6,727 nucleotides of DNA from NCBI GenBank assembly GCA_002362735.1, contig DEUU01000163.1, forward strand, positions 446-7,172, read 5' to 3'. The stretch comes from Dehalococcoidia bacterium UBA3254. Lineage in GTDB: Bacteria; Chloroflexota; Dehalococcoidia; Dehalococcoidales; UBA3254. The position numbers and the translations under genes are program-made. Below are positions 6,054-6,727 of this stretch, piece after piece (within the stretch, counting starts at the first letter, position 1; each line of letters begins with the position of its first letter). Below the pieces are notes generated by a model, which saw only the letters and a list, made by a program, of their open reading frames with translations, ran no database searches and was not told the origin of the DNA.

Positions 6054-6727
6054 ATGGAATATCCCAATCTGTTTGAACCCCTTAAAATTGGACCGGTCGA
6101 AATTAAAAATCGGATTGTCATGGCGCCGATGTTAACTCGCATGGCCTACTCCGATGGTAGCATAAGCGAACAGGAAATATGTTACTATGCAGCCCGGGCG
6201 AAGGGAGGAGTGGGATTAATTATTACCGGGGTCTTCATGGCCAGCCGACGTGCCTGGAACCAGCAAACCATTCGGGCAGGAGCCTTATTTGACCGTGGAA
6301 TACACCTGGCCGGAGCCTGTGAGCTTGCTGAGACCATTCATTCTTTTGGATCGAAAGTATTTATCCAGTTAAGTCCGGGCCTGGGTCGGCAGCAGGGTTA
6401 CTCCAGGTCCCCGATTTATTCAGCTTCAGACGGTATCCCTGTGGATGCCAGGTTAGCGGAGAGCACCAGACCGAAACGCTTCAAACCCTTCATGTCAGTG
6501 GCTCCGAAGTTTAAATCTGCTTATAGCAACGTGCCTGTCGCGATGACGGTAAATGAAATAAAAGAGGAGATTGAAGACTATGTTCATTCCGTCGACCTGG
6601 CGGTTGTGGCTGGGTTTGACGGAATTGAAGTCCATGCTCCTCACGGATATCTGCTGCACCAGTTTCTGTCTCCGCGGACGAATAAACGGAATGATGAATA
6701 CGGTGGAAATCTTGAAAACCGTTGCCG
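6054..6727 (+). CDS. OYE-type NADH:flavin oxidoreductase (2,4-dienoyl-CoA/2-enoate reductase-like), 5' part
   Basis: The first 224 codons encode the FMN-binding TIM barrel of the Old Yellow Enzyme family and continue past the right edge. Members reduce activated C=C bonds using NAD(P)H and FMN. Visible motifs are LFEPLKIGPVEIKNRIVMAP (6-25), YYAARAKGGVGLIITG (44-59), FIQLSPGLGRQ (103-113), GFDGIEVHAPHGYLLHQFLS (187-206) with the His194/His197 pair expected to bind the substrate or act in catalysis, and NDEYGGNLENR (213-223). The QLSPGLGR segment replaces the QLxHxGR of simple OYEs, and about 50 residues follow before the TVNEIKEEI helix. Both features suggest the larger FadH/BaiH/2-enoate reductase branch, which adds an Fe-S cluster and an FAD domain (about 640-680 residues), but that part is not in the window. 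Confidence 0.92.
   Translation, partial: MEYPNLFEPLKIGPVEIKNRIVMAPMLTRMAYSDGSISEQEICYYAARAKGGVGLIITGVFMASRRAWNQQTIRAGALFDRGIHLAGACELAETIHSFGSKVFIQLSPGLGRQQGYSRSPIYSASDGIPVDARLAESTRPKRFKPFMSVAPKFKSAYSNVPVAMTVNEIKEEIEDYVHSVDLAVVAGFDGIEVHAPHGYLLHQFLSPRTNKRNDEYGGNLENRC

Noticed and set aside
1..6727. Search for tRNA, rRNA, CRISPR repeats, insertion sequences and attachment sites
   Set aside because: No cloverleaf, regularly spaced repeat, transposase motif or terminal inverted repeat was seen by eye on either strand.

Overview
This window looks like ordinary bacterial chromosome of moderate GC content. It is probably from an anaerobe or facultative anaerobe: it carries a formate dehydrogenase maturation factor, a LarA-type nickel-pincer enzyme homologue and an Old Yellow Enzyme-type flavin reductase. 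Shine-Dalgarno sites and sigma70-like promoter hexamers point to Bacteria. The gene mix would suit Dehalococcoidia/Chloroflexota or Desulfobacterota-like sediment bacteria, but this is only an impression from protein families and no taxonomic marker is present.

Layout. Positions 1-1939 (minus) hold a sensor histidine kinase (PAS, GAF, HisKA, HATPase_c) that leaves the window inside a C-terminal receiver domain. A 447-base AT-rich gap (1940-2386) follows, with one possible 52-residue ORF. Positions 2387-3643 (minus) encode a LarA homologue that keeps the residues expected for the nickel-pincer cofactor and catalysis. A 150-180 base divergent region separates it from fdhD (3824-4618, plus). Next on the plus strand come a 122-residue unrecognised helical protein (4845-5213), a DUF488/YeaO-family protein (5503-5913) closed by a clear intrinsic terminator (5934-5967), and the first 224 codons of an OYE-type NADH:flavin oxidoreductase (from 6054), which runs off the right edge.

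How the genes relate. No tight operon is visible: every gap exceeds 130 bases, and each plus-strand gene seems to have its own start signals. The larA-like gene and fdhD share one upstream region and may be co-regulated, which would link a hydroxyacid-type isomerisation with formate metabolism, but that is inference. The genes for nickel-pincer cofactor synthesis (larB/C/E) and the formate dehydrogenase itself are not in the window.

I found no mobile element, CRISPR array, tRNA, rRNA or riboswitch, and no convincing new multi-gene system. The most useful second-look items are two genes whose -10-like boxes lie against their ATG codons (possible leaderless mRNAs), an FdhD with only one cysteine of the usual CxxC pair, the LarA homologue of unknown substrate, and an A9 tract near the end of the DUF488 gene.
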